Source: Ursus arctos
Taxonomy: Eukaryota > Chordata > Mammalia > Carnivora > Ursidae
DNA: 64,000 bases
Direction of reading: 5' to 3'
NCBI RefSeq assembly: GCF_023065955.2
Contig: NW_026622786.1
Location: 48,841,438-48,905,437, forward strand
Shown here: in pieces, positions 33,729 to 46,234 of the stretch
How positions within the stretch are numbered: the first letter of the stretch is position 1
How the letters are laid out: the number at the start of each line of letters is the position of its first letter
Program-made: the position numbers and the translations under genes
Notes under the pieces: generated by a model
Database searches by the model: none
What the model was told of the DNA's origin: nothing
What the model saw: the letters and a program-made list of their open reading frames with translations, nothing else

Positions 33729-33928
33729 GGGGCACCTGGGTGGCACAGCGGTTAAGCGTCTGCCTTCGGCTCAGGGCATGATCCCGGCGTTCTGGGATCG
33801 AGCCCCACATCAGGCTCCTCCGCTATGAGCCTGCTTCTTCCTCTCCCACTCCCCCTGCTTGTGTTCCCTCTCTCGCTGGCTGTCTCTATCTCTGTCGAAT
33901 AAATAAATAAAATCTTAAAAAAAAAAAA
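33729..33928 (+). mobile_element. Young SINEC with perfect 18-bp target-site duplication
   Basis: Full-length element from GGGGCACCTGGGTGGCACAG through TCTGTCGAATAAATAAATAA and an A tail. The flank AGAAAAATGAATGATTTT occurs at 33711-33728 and identically at 33929-33946, showing recent insertion. It is close to the ursid-type consensus I remember. Confidence 0.97.
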
Positions 33929-34039
33929 AGAAAAATGAATGATTTTAATAGCTGAGTCATGAGATTTAATGATAACCTGAATTAAAGCAATGGTAATATA
34001 GATTAAGGGAAGGAAAAACATATTTGAAAGTAGCTACTC

Positions 34040-34222
34040 GGGGCGCCTGGGTGGCACAGAGGTTAAGCGTCTGCCTTCGGCTCAGGGCGTTATGAGATCG
34101 AGCCCCACATCAGGCTCCTCCTCTGGGAGCCTGCTTCTTCCTCTCCCACTCCCCTGCTTGTGTTCCCTCTCTCACTGGCTGTAATAAATAAATAAAATCT
34201 TTAAAAAAAAAAAAAAAGAAAA
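34040..34222 (+). mobile_element. Young SINEC with 14-bp target-site duplication
   Basis: Starts GGGCGCCTGGGTGGCACAG. It lacks part of the middle and of the CT-rich end compared with its neighbour at 33729. The flank GAAAGTAGCTACTC is present at 34026-34039 and 34223-34236 without mismatch. Confidence 0.95.
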
Positions 34223-34299
34223 GAAAGTAGCTACTCATAGTTGTAATTTTGCATTGACTTATGTGGTTATTTAATTAGTGACTTTCTCTTTTATCAAAT

Positions 34300-34412
34300 A
34301 TAACCTCCATGAGTACAAAGATAGAGTCTGGTTTTGGGCCCACCCTCATGTCTCCTATGCATAACACAGTGCCTGACAGACAAGGGCTTAATAAGTATTT
34401 GTTGAATGAATT
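34300..34412 (+). repeat. L2 LINE 3' terminus
   Basis: 'acctccatgagtacaaagatagagtctgg', 'acacagtgcctgacagacaagggcttaataagtatttgttgaatgaat' is the canonical L2 end. Confidence 0.7.
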
Positions 34413-34439
34413 CTGTAATGAGTAAATTCAAAAAGTACA

Positions 34440-34870
34440 TTCATATTAAATGTATACCATGAATTGGACAGTATACTAGGCAGTGAGAAAAGTGATGAAC
34501 AAACTAGGCAAGATTCCTATTCTCATGGAGAAATTTTAGAAAGGTGAGAACAAGTAATAAATAAGAGAATTTACAATAGTAATCAGTGTTACCAAGAAAT
34601 TAAGGCTTTGGGGAAGTGCTACGGTGGGAGTGGCTACTTTAAATTAGAGGGTCATCAAAGACTTTTGGGGCAAGTGACATTTGATTTAAGATTTAGATGA
34701 TAAAAAAAAGAGCCGGCCATGGATGGATCTGGGGGCTGAGAGTTTCAGACAGAAGGAAATGAATAAGCGAATTAAACAGATTTGACAGAACTTGCTGACT
34801 GATTGGATGTGGGAGTAAGAAATAGGCCTAGGATGATTCACAGGATCTAGAAAATGTTATTTCCATTATT
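34440..34870 (-). repeat. L2 LINE fragment
   Basis: Antisense L2: 'ccatgaattggacagtatactaggcagtg', 'ctcatggagaaattttag', 'gctactttaaattagagggtcatc', 'caagtgacatttgatttaagatt'. It faces the preceding sense copy. Confidence 0.55.
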
Positions 34871-35835
34871 TCTAAATGAGCTTGGGGATACTGGAACAAG
34901 CACAGATAGTGATGTAAATGATGAGTTCATCACTGGAACTGTTGACTTTATGGTACCTGTGATGCACTGAAATATATAGATTTATCCTAAGAACAGGAAG
35001 AATACAGACCACAACTCTAAAGGATTGTTGCAAGAGTGTTCTCTAGGTTGAATTCCTTATTTGACAGTATCTTCAGTTGACAATATTTGTTGAGAGTCTT
35101 CCCAATATCTCCTGCTGCTATTCAGGGCCAGGAGATGCATTTCTGTTTCAAAATTTTCTGTTAATGTGGTCATACAAATACAGCATGACTGTTAATTATT
35201 GGTAGGCTTTAGGCAGGACTAATTATTTCTAGGCAGAAATCTGAAAATCTGGACTCTTCACTATAACACTTCAATACTGTTTTAATATCTACTTTCTTGT
35301 AAAAATAGATTCACTTCTGTTGAAAGAGGCCCAGTTCTTCTGGTAACTCATCCAATACTTTTGCCCAAAAAATAACCTGTATGTCATATTTAAGGATCTA
35401 CTACTTTTTCATGTTCAACCTAGACTATCAGTCAAGCTCAGATCTGTGTTTCAAATACTGTCTGGGGCTGTAACAGATGAGAAGGGGGAAAATTAGACTT
35501 CTTTACTGAGGATTCTTTGTGGTTAATTTTGGAAGGTGTTGTACTAACTAATGACTGTCCAAGGTATGAAGTGCCCTTTGTATCAGACATGCCAGAGATT
35601 GTCCTTCTATAAAAATATATAGCCACTGGAACTTCATAATGAAATGTTATCTCAATAGAGAAGGTTCAAACTCAAGGAATTTGACCTGATAAATCTGTCT
35701 TACTTGTCAGATAACTAAAAATGCCAGAAAGCTAGACTGTCTCATAAATTCTAAGATTATTTTGTCCAATTGAAAGTCTTTCGAATTATAAGAGAAGATG
35801 GGTTAAATAAATATTGAACTTTATTAATGAGTAAT
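34871..35835. other. No recognisable feature
   Basis: Unique-looking intronic sequence. Confidence 0.5.
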
Positions 35836-35839
35836 TTGG

Positions 35840-36125
35840 GGAGAAATAACATTTTTATGAATTAATCATCCCATAAAGGAAATGATATGTTTTTCCATTC
35901 ATTTATATCTTCTTTTATGACCTTCAATTAGAATTTATAGTCTTCCTTCATAAGCATTATGCCTTTCTTGTTAAATTTATTCCTAAATATTACTTAGTCT
36001 TGGTTTCCATTGGAAATGGAATGTTTATTTCATTTTCTTTCATCTTTTTTTTTCTAGACTGGAAAAAATATTGATATTTATATATTTATTTTGTCTTCAA
36101 CCATGTTGAAAATTTTAGTAGTATA
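35840..36125 (-). repeat. Antisense L1 ORF2 fragment (old)
   Basis: 'ttccattcatttatatcttcttttatgaccttcaatta', 'ttgttaaatttattcctaaatatta', 'ttccattggaaatggaatg' follow the antisense of the L1 reverse transcriptase region. Confidence 0.6.
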
Positions 36126-36224
36126 TTAGGGCTTAGACTCACTAAGTGTACATAAGTATGAAAGCATGGTTAGTAAGTAGTGTAACTGTTACTATCAGTT
36201 TTTTCTATCTGATTTATAGTAAGA

Positions 36225-36460
36225 CAGCTCTATCTTTGAAACCTTACCTACCTTTAAGAGTTATACAATATTGGGCAAATTGTTCAATCTCCTTAAGTTT
36301 TATTTTCCTCATCTACAAATGTAAACTGATAATGGTATCTATATTACAGTCATACCATTTGGATTTAAATATATTGATAATATAAAACACTTTCATACAG
36401 TCCCTGGCAGGTATAAAACCCTATGAAATGTTGGGTGTTATTATTACTATTGCTCCTGAA
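36225..36460 (+). repeat. MIR SINE
   Basis: 'ttgggcaaattgttcaatctccttaagttttattttcctcatctacaaatgtaaac', 'gtccctggcaggtataaaaccc' in MIR order. Confidence 0.6.
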
Positions 36461-37045
36461 GAATTCATAGGCAGAAAACCAGTTTTAAATAGCAACTACA
36501 AATTGTCCAGAAGTACTACCTCTTAACAATATTTAAAGAGAGAATAGATATAAGATTTTAAATAGACAAGCTAGAAGGCCTTGGATTCTTCTGGATAGGA
36601 AGAGGTTCTCCAGGCAATATGGAAAAAAATGATCCAAACAAAAAATACAATGACAGTCAACCATTTAGCAAAACAGAATCCAACAAAGAATACATATTTC
36701 ATCCAATGAACCTTTTCAAATTAAAAACAATAGCAACAACAAAACAATTTTAAAAAACCTCTTATCAGAGAATCAATGTCTGCATGAAGAAAGAAAAATA
36801 AAAGAGAAATAGAATGGTGAATTAAATTTTGTGAATTGTGGGAACCACTGGAAAAAAGAATTGAGTTCATAAGTAGACTATCACTTATGACTATGAAATA
36901 AATATATTCAGTATAAATGTCTGCTCACATCATTTAGTTCAATTTAACTTATTAATAAAAGAAGATTAATAGTTTCTTCAAATATTAACACACCTTATTG
37001 AAATCTAACTAATTCTCTAGGAAAGTTTTTTGTTGATTTAAAAAT
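36461..37045. other. No recognisable feature
   Basis: A-rich unique-looking sequence. Confidence 0.5.
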
Positions 37046-37056
37046 GGGTCAAAATG

Positions 37057-37254
37057 GGGGCACCTGGGTGACTCAGTTGTTAAGTGTCTGCCTTGATCTC
37101 AGGGTGTGATCCCGGCATTCTAGGATCGAGCCCCACATCAGGCTCCTCCGCTGGAAGCCTGCTTCTTCCTCTCCCTCTCCCCCTGCTTGTGTTCCCTCTC
37201 TTGCTGCCTGTCTCTCTCTCTGTCAAATAAATAAATAAAATCCTTAAAAAAAAA
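37057..37254 (+). mobile_element. SINEC with 11-bp target-site duplication
   Basis: Full length, from GGGGCACCTGGGTGACTCAG to AAATAAATAAAATCCTT and the A tail. Flanks GGGTCAAAATG at 37046-37056 and 37255-37265. Confidence 0.95.
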
Positions 37255-37265
37255 GGGTCAAAATG

Positions 37266-38010
37266 AACACATTGTATTTATCAGTTTAGAGAAACTTTCC
37301 ATACTGTTTTGGAGTCCTCGTTCCTTTCTCAGCTTTGCTAGCTCTTAACAAAATCGTTACATTTAGAGAAGGGTTGACAAGATTAAAATTTTATAATTTA
37401 ACTAAGAAAAGCTTCCCCAAAAGTGATTAATTTACACTTGTCAAAAGAAAGACACTTAATATCAGAATCCATTAACCCTAAGTGCCACCAGAGAAAAGTA
37501 AAAATGAAGAAAAATTCCTGACTCAACTTATAACAAAAACCTGTACTAAACGAAAAGAGAAGACAGAATATTCAGGTTAGCTGTCTGTCAATAGAATATT
37601 GGATTTGGGGATCATAATTAATATAATAATGATAGTTTTGATAACATACTATCTAGATATGTAATACTAATATAAAATGTTAGAAAAGCTAAAGAAAAAA
37701 CTTTAATCTGGATAATGCAAGAATCACAATGGATGTGTTGTTGGCAAATTAAAAAGTATTTAAATTTGTCTTCATCTAATTGTGGGAAATGATCAAAAAT
37801 CAATTCTGACTCATTTAGTAATGTAATCCTCGTATACACAGATGGAAAACTGAGCCACTCTCAGCAGAAACATGCAATATTATGGGCTGTATATGAAGCA
37901 GTGGATTTGGGTTTGGGTTGACCCAGCAAATCTTTTTTGGGGGGGAGCAGTGGAGTCTATTTTCACTTGTGAATAGTGACATTTATTTCCTGATCATTAC
38001 CTAGGGTTTA
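37266..38010. other. No recognisable feature
   Basis: Unique-looking. The 73-codon minus-strand frame at 37618-37839 has no motif. Confidence 0.5.
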
Positions 38011-38024
38011 AAGTACACTTGATA

Positions 38025-38227
38025 GGGGCGCCTGGGTGGCACAGCGGTTGAGCGTCTGCCTTCGGCTCAGGGCGTGATCCTGGCGTTATGGGATCGAGCC
38101 CCACATCAGGCTCTTCCGCTATGAGCCTGCTTCTTCCTCTCCCACTCCCCCTGCTTGTGTTCCCTCTCTCGCTGGCTGTCTCTATCTCTGTCGAATAAAT
38201 AAATAAAAAATCTTAAAAAAAAAAAAA
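38025..38227 (+). mobile_element. SINEC with 16-bp near-perfect target-site duplication
   Basis: Near-consensus element. Flanks read AAAGTACACTTGATAG and AAAGTACACCTGATAG, one mismatch. Confidence 0.96.
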
Positions 38228-38242
38228 AAGTACACCTGATAG

Positions 38243-39835
38243 TTGCAAAAACCACTTCCTTAAACTTTGTCCTTTCCAGATCTTTATTAAGTTTGTCCTT
38301 GACTGTAATTGCCATTTTCTATTAAACACCTGATTGGAATACAAATACAATCCAAGTTTTACCCTTCTCATTTCTGTATAAAGGGGCTCTTTGTTGGATG
38401 TCAACATAGAAATTTCAGTAAACTGAGTTTGTGTGTATACTGATTGAGAAAAAATGATAATCTTCCTATAAAAAAACAACAGTAAGTTATCTTCAAAGCT
38501 ATGTGGAGAAGGATTATCATTTTAATAACTATTCCTTCTGTGTCACACAATCAGGAAAAGGGATCTTTGCTAAATATTTTCCTTACCATCAGTGATCCTC
38601 CATTGAAATTGCCTAATAGGAAGACTCACCAAGCAACCAGTGCAGTAGGGAAGAATCGGATTCTTAAATCAAGTCAAACATACAGAACTACTCCTTAAAT
38701 TGTCATAAATTCAAATGGATTATTTTAGGCAGAAGTTTGTAATTTTTTTTGTATTCTCTATAGGTTTTCTCACACTATAAGCTGGGGTGGCATGCTTTGA
38801 ACATATTAAAATAAAGATTAATGGCAACATTAAACAAGTCAGGAATAATTCAATGCAATAACTACAAGAGTGTAACAATATCACATTGTATTTGTGAAAG
38901 CATCCATAATATTAATTATTCCTTATTCATCCTTATGCATTTTTTGCCTCTTTGAATAAGACTATTTATTGCCTTTACCTGAATCAGAGTATATTCAGAA
39001 GAAAAATTATCACTTGTTTCAATAGACACACCATCTTCTTTTGGTACTGGCTTGACTGATTGTATGTTCTATCCTCTTATTTATAGAAGTTGTACCCCAT
39101 TCCACCCACTGTTAGAGTCCCCAGTCAGGACAATATTCTGCCTGATGCTCACTACCGTAATGATAAGAACATTCATTTGAGGCAAAAATAACATTTATAT
39201 TTTAACTGCATTTGGCATGCTTGTGAAATATTGACGGGGTTCTCATGTGCCACAGCATTCTAAAAACAACTTTTCTAAATTAGCCAGATATAATTCTAAA
39301 TAAAGGTTTTTAATATATTTCTATATGATCTTCACGGTTATTCAAGTAATTACATTGTATTTTTAAGACAAGAAAAGTTTGAAAACATGATAAATATTAA
39401 ACCTGACATAAAATATACTATTATATTTACTATCATTAAGCATGGAAATAACAAAGAAAGTTGAATACTTGACCTTAAAAGTATCACAAAATATATAAAT
39501 ATTAGTGATACATAAATCTACGGATCTTCATTATCCAGTGTGTGAATCAAAAACAATAATTTGAAAATTTTCAAACATTACTACTATAAATAAACACATC
39601 TTTCTTCAGTCACATTAATGACCCATATATCTACTCAAGGAGTTGGTTCATTACGTTTTGATTTGATTAAGTTTGCCAGATTTCAGTATGAGAATATGAG
39701 ACACATGATGTCTGATCTGGAGTGTGGAGTACAGGGGTACACTGACAAATACTGTCTGGTTGTATTATGCTACAGGGGTATCACTAGGACTTCTGGGTCC
39801 AAATTAAAATATGTGTTCTGTGAAAACAAATGACA
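38243..39835. other. No recognisable feature
   Basis: AT-rich and unique-looking; small open frames only. Confidence 0.5.
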
Positions 39836-39837
39836 TT

Positions 39838-39960
39838 TATTTCTTCATTTATTTAACAACTATTGATCAATTGTTTAACTCTGTGCCAGGAAGGATGCCA
39901 GGTACTGAAGAGGTTACTACAATAAATATAAGGACTCAGAGAACAGTTCCTGAAGAACAA
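39838..39960 (-). repeat. L2 LINE fragment
   Basis: 'ttcttcatttatttaacaactattgatcaattg', 'ctctgtgccaggaaggatgccaggtactgaag' resemble the antisense L2 terminus. Confidence 0.45.
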
Positions 39961-40439
39961 AAGTTCAGATAACTCGGAAATGCAAAATGGACACTCGTGC
40001 CATGGCAATTTAGTGCGAATATCTTATGACTCATAAGAGTCATGTCTGGTTAGCGGGCCAGAGGGGGTGATTCTAATATCAATACTTTGGCTCCCTGAGC
40101 AGTTGTTACCTAGTTCCTGCTGTGTGACTGCCACTGTGAGGTACAAAGCAGGAGCAGAATAGGTAAACTTGGAATCCAGAGGCCCTGTCAAGGTTCCCAA
40201 CTCAAAGGATGAAAGGGAAAAGAGAAAAGAGAACACCAGGAGTGATCTGGCATGGTAATACTGGTGTAGCTTACATGGGTATGGCTCCCTTCGCTCTGAA
40301 TTTCTTTTTATCTTGAGAAAAGAATACTGCCATATTTGATTCCCTGTGAGAAGTTTCTCTTGGCTTCATTTTTGTTCCTTTCTTCTGAAGCTTAAGAAGC
40401 ACTTTCATTTAGCGTGCATCAACAATGTGTAATCACTAT

Positions 40440-40625
40440 TGGGTATAATATATGTATTATGTTATCTATAATGCCTAAGTACATGATACATATAGGAAAC
40501 TGAAGTTTGAAGAGGGTAAATCATTTATTCTAAGGCACACAGGTACTAAGTGATGAAAGAGATCTGAATTCATGTTTGCCCACTTTAAAGTCCAAGTTCC
40601 TTCCACTTCGCCATGGTGCTTTTCC
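40440..40625 (-). repeat. MIR SINE
   Basis: 'ggaaactgaagtttgaagagggtaaatcatttattctaaggcacacaggtactaagtg' and 'gatctgaattcatgtttgcc' are antisense MIR. Confidence 0.7.
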
Positions 40626-40834
40626 TGCTCCTGATGTAGGCTAAGTTAAGAAAAAAGAACCCAGATTTGATTTTGTAAACTTAAAAGAATATATTATCAA
40701 GAGAACTTTTGATTTTTTAAAATACTGGTATATTTTGGAAAATTGCATTGAATTTTAAAATATTTTTAATTTGACTATTAAAAACTGTTGGAATAGCTCA
40801 TATAACAGCTATTTGTTTTTCAAAGCAATGATTT

Positions 40835-41017
40835 ATAAAAAGATTTTATTTATTTATTAGAGAGAGAGAGCCTGCTTGGGGAGGTGGAGCCGAGGGAGAC
40901 GGAGAAGCCTAGTGATACCCCTGAGCAAGAAGCCCAACATGGGCTGATCCTAGGACCACAGGATCATGACCTGAGCCAAAAGCAGATGCTTAACCAACTG
41001 AGCCACCCAGATGCCCC
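40835..41017 (-). mobile_element. SINEC
   Basis: Antisense: AAGATTTTATTTATTTATTAG, GAGAGAGAGAG, CATGGGCTGATCCTAGGACC, ATCATGACCTGAGCC, CTGAGCCACCCAGATGCCCC. Older than the 33-38 kb group, with only a weak duplication. Confidence 0.93.
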
Positions 41018-42330
41018 ACAATAATTATTTTTTAATGCACACTTGTCAAGCAATAACTTTATTCTGCGTGAAATTACTAAAGATTTCTGGATTCCCATTT
41101 TATCAGGTCATCCCAAATATGATGGTTAAAAAATAGTTTATGACATACCAAAAAATTCATATTCCTGTTTCATCTTCCTTGTCTGGTAATTACAGATAAA
41201 AAAAGTCAGTATGTGTTTCTATTTTAAAATATAGATAAAAAAAGTAACGAAACAATGAAAGAAACTCAGGGAAGTTAATTATCCTTGTTATAATTATATC
41301 CAAGGTCTTAACTTACAAACAGGCTAGAGTTAAAACTATGTTGATTTACTCATTTAAAATTTACTTTGCAGGTGGAATGGGAATAGCAACATAATCAGTT
41401 TATTTAATGGGATTTTGTATCATCTATCCAAAACCTTATAAATGGAGTGTCTGCTAGATTTTATAAAGGAATAAACATTACTTATGAACCAATACGGAAT
41501 GTTAATCATTATATTTGATAAAGAATATATAATATATTATGTAAATTACTGAATTACAACTGAAGCAAAAATTTCAGGTTTTTCAGTATTACCATAAATG
41601 GTAACAGCTACCCACTGCTCAAATCAACCAAATTTATATTTCTTATCTACTTTATCCCACAGTTTGCTGAGTTTTAGTTCTGCCTTCATCTTGGATTAGA
41701 CTCTTTCAGCATACTTCTCATGACAATTCAAATACTTATTTTAAATGCAAAATTTTCTATCAGGAATTATATCTAAAAGAAAAAAAATAAGAGGTGGTAG
41801 TTTCTTAATAACTCAAATAGAAGATAATTCCATAAAAACATGGCTTATTTTACAATTTCAGTTTCAGATAGATCGCAAACCACCAAATAATGGTTCCTTC
41901 AATACAACAATAGAACACACTGTGTTTCATCTATTAGTGGTTTTTGTTTGCTTTTTTGTTTTTTGTGATAGCAATCTCATCAGGGGGATTGCAGTAGTTG
42001 CATTTGGGTACCGTGCATGATTTAAAGATTTTGTAAGCATTTCATTTAGTAAGCCACAGAAACTTTGGTAAAATGTGTCTATAGCAAATTATAATTGCAT
42101 TTTGGATATTCAGATACAAAGTGTTTTAAATGGTTTGCTTTCCCGGCAATAACATTTGGCAATCTAGGAGAGGCCATATTGTCTCACAATACACTGTGCC
42201 TTCATTACTTCTTTCTTTAGAACACATTTTCATTTTACATAATGCTATGGAAATTCATTCCATAAAAAAGTATTATAATAAATTTTCTTATAAGGAAACA
42301 TAATCAAAGAATATACCCAGAGCTGATACT
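41018..42330. other. No recognisable feature
   Basis: AT-rich unique-looking DNA. The 91-codon open frame at 41745-42020 has no motif and ends in a T-rich run. Confidence 0.5.
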
Positions 42331-42332
42331 TC

Positions 42333-42542
42333 TTTTTTCTTTTCTTTTTTTTAATGATTTAATTTATTTATTTGAGAGAGAGAGTGAGAGAGAGAGAGAA
42401 CACGAGGGAGGGTCAGAGGGAGCAGCAGACTCCTCGCTGAGCAGGGAGTCTGATGGGGGACTCGATCCTGGGACTCCGGGATCATGACCTGAGCTGATGA
42501 GCTGATGGCAGTCACTTAACCGGCTGAGCCACCCAGGCGCCC
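42333..42542 (-). mobile_element. SINEC with diverged target-site duplication
   Basis: Antisense element ending GAGCCACCCAGGCGCCCC. Flanks CCCAGAGCTGATACTTCTTT and CCCAGAGTTGATATTTATTT differ at three bases, so the insertion is fairly old. The head has a small local repeat (GAGCTGATGAGCTGATGG). Confidence 0.95.
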
Positions 42543-42894
42543 CCCAGAGTTGATATTTATTTCTTCATTAGAAATAAATAACATATTAAACTAACCCAAG
42601 AAAGTAAAGAGTGTCAGTTTAAGCCATGTCTTTATATTGCCAACATTTTTTAAAGAAACAAAAGATAGCGATACCAATTTGACATCTGTAGTGCATGCAC
42701 TCTTCAAGGCTAAGAAGGAGTGGAGTGACCAAAAAGTATGTAAGCAAAATGAGAAAAAAGAAAAACAATGTGCATTATGTTTGAGTTAAGTTTTCAATAA
42801 TCAAGGGCCAGCTGCAGTGTAAAGATCATTTAATTAAAAAATATTGCAGACTTTAAGTTTGTATTCATTTCTGTTCCTTACAATCAATCAGGTA

Positions 42895-43140
42895 TTCACC
42901 AAGTGCCCACCAAGTGCTTGGCATCTTTCTGGGCATTGAAGCAGTCCTTCCTATACTGCACTGCCTGCTTTTCGTCAGCAAATGCTCTTTGAGAACTTCC
43001 CTTTTGCCCCACATTGTTGTCAATATAAAGATAAAAATAAGGCACAGTTCTTCCCATTAAACATTTACAATCTTGGGGATATATTCTTAGACAAGTCCAA
43101 TAAAATGTGACAAAGGCTATTAGAGAGGAATGTACACAAT
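42895..43140 (-). repeat. Possible L2 fragment
   Basis: 'accaagtgcccaccaagtgcttggcatctttctgggcattg' and 'ttcttcccattaaacatttacaatcttgggg' resemble antisense L2. Confidence 0.4.
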
Positions 43141-43259
43141 GCTATGGTAGCAAAGAGTAAGGATAATTACTTGTGCTGTAAATGTCCAAAGACAATAGAA
43201 AAGTGGCACAGGATTGTAAAGATTAATTTTGATTATATATCAAAAAAGAGAAAAGAACA

Positions 43260-45490
43260 AATAAATACTCCTTCCTGTTTCACATCCTCAATTACCTCTA
43301 TTCTCTCTCTGAAATTCTATAGTCCCAGACCCTCTGCAATCCCCCCTTAAACAGCCTGAGTTCCTTTGCTCCTCTCCTCCTCTATTGGGAGTATCTGGCA
43401 AAACCCAGTCAGCTGTTTCCTGCTGTGCTTACTGTAAAGTATCTGACTTCCTGAAGAAGACTGCTCAACTTTGCTGAGTGGATTTCCTTCAAACATATAA
43501 CTTTAAATTTCAAATGGACTGTCAACACTGCCAGATGATTCTATGACATCACCTTCATATATTCACTTTCCCATTCTATAAGCCAAGTACTCTTTCCTAC
43601 TTTCTCACATCCCCTCAAATCTCCAGCATTTCCTATCACTCTCAGGTGATAACTTTTCTTCATATTTCATAGAGAAAAACAAAGCAGTTAGTTGCGAATG
43701 TTCTTAGTTTTCGACTCCCAACCTAGCAATCCCTGTTTATATCCATTTTCTCTAAGACCCTTATGTTTCCATGTGAGAAGGATTTTGCTTCTATAGCCAC
43801 ATCACTCACTTGTGCTCTCCATCCCATTCCCTCATCTCCTCAAGCATTTGGTCTTATAATTATTTCTCTTCTCTTCTGCATCTTTGTTTTCTCTGTTTCT
43901 ACTGGATCATTCCCAAATATGCCTTGACATTATCAATCTGAAAAATCTGAAAAATCCTTTCCATGACACCATATCCTCATCCAGTTACTGCTGGCTTTTT
44001 ACTGTTCCATTCTGCAACTAAACTCCTTGAAGGAATTGTCTGTACCTACCATCTCCTTTTGTTAATCCCTATTCTCTCCTAAACCACTCCATGAGGCTTC
44101 CTGTAATGCATTACTGAAATAGCTCTTATCAATGATCTATATCTCGCTAATGCCAATGCTTACTTTTCTATTCCAATTTTACTTGACCTCTAAGTGGTGA
44201 TGCAATTGACTCCTCTCTTCCTCTTTTAGACTTTCGTGTACTTCTTGCATTTGGTTTCCTTCTTAACTCTCTTGTTGTTCACTCTGCGGTTCTTTTTTAA
44301 GGTCACTTTCCGCGCTTATACTGTAAATGTTAAAGTGTTCTAGGTTCACTTCCATGTTCTAGTCTCTTTTCTGTATTCTCTCCCTTGATTACTTCATCCA
44401 GTGTTTGAAATTTAAATATCTTCATGCAGTGAAGACTCTTAAAATTGTATCTCAGTCTTCCCGAGCATATGATTTATGTACCCAACGGCCTACATTTGAT
44501 TGTCTAATAGGCATCTCAAACTTTCCACTGCCAATATCAAATTTCTAATTCCCTTCATCTGCTCCTATGTGAATTTTCTCTATCTGAGAAAATTTTGCCA
44601 CTATCCATCCTGTTAGTCAAACCCAATCTTTGAGAAAGTTCCTTGATTCCTATCTTTTGCTCTCACCACAAATTCTTTCCAACAGTAAGGCTCTTCCTCC
44701 AAATGGATCTCAAATCTGACCATTTACCATTTTCACAGATACAATCCTAGACAAAGTCATCATCATGTTTTATCTTTACTATTGCAATCATTTCCTAATT
44801 GATGTCCTTCTTTCATTTTGTCCACCTAAAACCCCTCTCTTCAGAATTGCCATACTGATCTTTGTAAAGCTTCAATCGAATCACACTTCTCCCTTGCTCA
44901 AATCCTCCAATGGCTTTCCATTTCAATCAGAATATAATCCTAATTTTCAAACATGGCTTACAAGGCACTTTATAATTTTGCCCTACCTGACTCTACTAAT
45001 CTCATCTCATACTCCTTCACTCCATGCTCACTATGTTCCAGCTACATTGGTATTTTTATTCCTCAGCTACATTGGGCTGACTCCTATCACAAGTGCTTTT
45101 ATAACTGTTGGTTTTTGTTGTTTTTGCTTTTCCTCTAGAACTTCTAATCACTTTCATTATTCAAATATAAGTGCAAAATGCCACATTTTTTAGGTCTTTC
45201 CTGACCAGCCTCACCAATAAACAAAGAAAACAAAACAAAAATCCAAAAGCAACAATCCACCAATTAAATATAAAAATCCAACAAACCTAAACACTTTCTA
45301 TAATAACATCCATTTTCTTTGAAGCAGTTACTTATCTTCTTTCTTACTTGTGCTTATTGTCTGTCTCCCTCCACCAGACGTGCAAGTATTAAAGAATAGG
45401 GATTCTATTGTTCATTTTCTCTATTACTCATTGTCATATCCTCTAGCACCAATAATAGTGTCTGACACATGTTAGATACATGTGTATTTA
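43260..45490 (+). mobile_element. Unusually long L2 LINE copy with reverse-transcriptase remnant
   Basis: Over about 2.2 kb the plus strand follows L2 order. Early: 'gctcttatcaatgatctatatctcgc', 'ttacttgacctctaagtgg'. RT core remnant at about 44385-44430, including 'aaatatcttcatgcagtgaagactc', which corresponds to the YADDS region with an indel. Then 'ctaataggcatctcaaac', 'ttcctaattgatgtcc', 'cacttctcccttgctcaaatcctccaatggctttcc', 'acaaggcactttataattttgccctacctgactc', 'tccagctacattgg', and the end 'tctgacacatgttagatacatg'. A 142-codon open frame at 44765-45193 lies inside it and is an L2 relic. Most L2 copies are a few hundred bases. Confidence 0.75.
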
Positions 45491-45569
45491 ATTAAAGTTA
45501 TTTTTAAACTGACTTGTTCATTATATAAAGTGAGAACATATCCATAAACGTGCAAAAGCACAAACCTGC

Positions 45570-45705
45570 AAGTTGTATTTAGAGAATTAAGCAGGGAATG
45601 TTTGGAGAGAAGGTAGGGGTCAGACTGCAAAGGGTCTTGAATGCCATATTTAGTTGTTTGCATGTTACTGTATAAACAATGGAAAGCCAAAGTTTTTAAA
45701 TTGTA
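45570..45705 (-). repeat. L2 LINE fragment
   Basis: 'ggtaggggtcagactgcaaagggtcttgaatgccatatttag' is the antisense of the L2 region equivalent to 'agggccttgaatgcca'. Confidence 0.5.
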
Positions 45706-46044
45706 TATTCTCTTATAAATAGAGCCTTTAGGTGTGAGATCTTTCTTTTAAAAAACAAAGTATATATTTTAAAATGCATATCCACTTAGTTGGATGTAAT
45801 AGTTATAGAGATGCTCTTTATGATTTTATTTAGTATAAGAAACGCTTTTTCTTTGGCTTCTGGAAATTTCACAAAACATTTAATCAAAATAAAGTTTTTA
45901 CTTTTAGAAATCTGTTTAATTTAGAAATGTTTCACTATAATCAGAAGAATCAATACCCTTCATAGCATTTTAATGTAATTAAAACACATACATTCATTCA
46001 TTTATCTAAATTATCACTGAACATTTCTTAGTGGAAAATGTATT

Positions 46045-46234
46045 CTTTTTTTAAAATTAGAGAAAGAGCACATGCATGCAAGTGGGGGGAGGGGCAGAGG
46101 GAGAGAACTTTCAAGCAGACTCCCGTTAAGCTTAAAGCCCCATGCAGTACTTGATCTCAGGACCAATGAGATCATGACCTGATCAGAAACCAAGAGTCAG
46201 ACTTCAACTGACTGAGCCACCCAGGTGCCCCCCC
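46045..46234 (-). mobile_element. SINEC (older copy)
   Basis: Antisense: TTTTTTTAAAATTAGAG, GGGGGGAGGGGCAGAGGGAG, GATCTCAGGACC, GATCATGACCTGA, CTGAGCCACCCAGGTGCCCC. Diverged; flanks AAAATGTATTCTTT / CAAATATATTATCTTT are roughly alike. Confidence 0.92.

Noticed and set aside
33729..33800. tRNA-like heads of the SINEs as possible tRNA genes
   Set aside because: They carry A- and B-box-like text but lack an intact cloverleaf and anticodon arm, and belong to SINEC elements.
44765..45193. 142-codon plus-strand open frame, hydrophobic
   Set aside because: It coincides with an L2 LINE relic and reads pyrimidine-rich L2 sequence.
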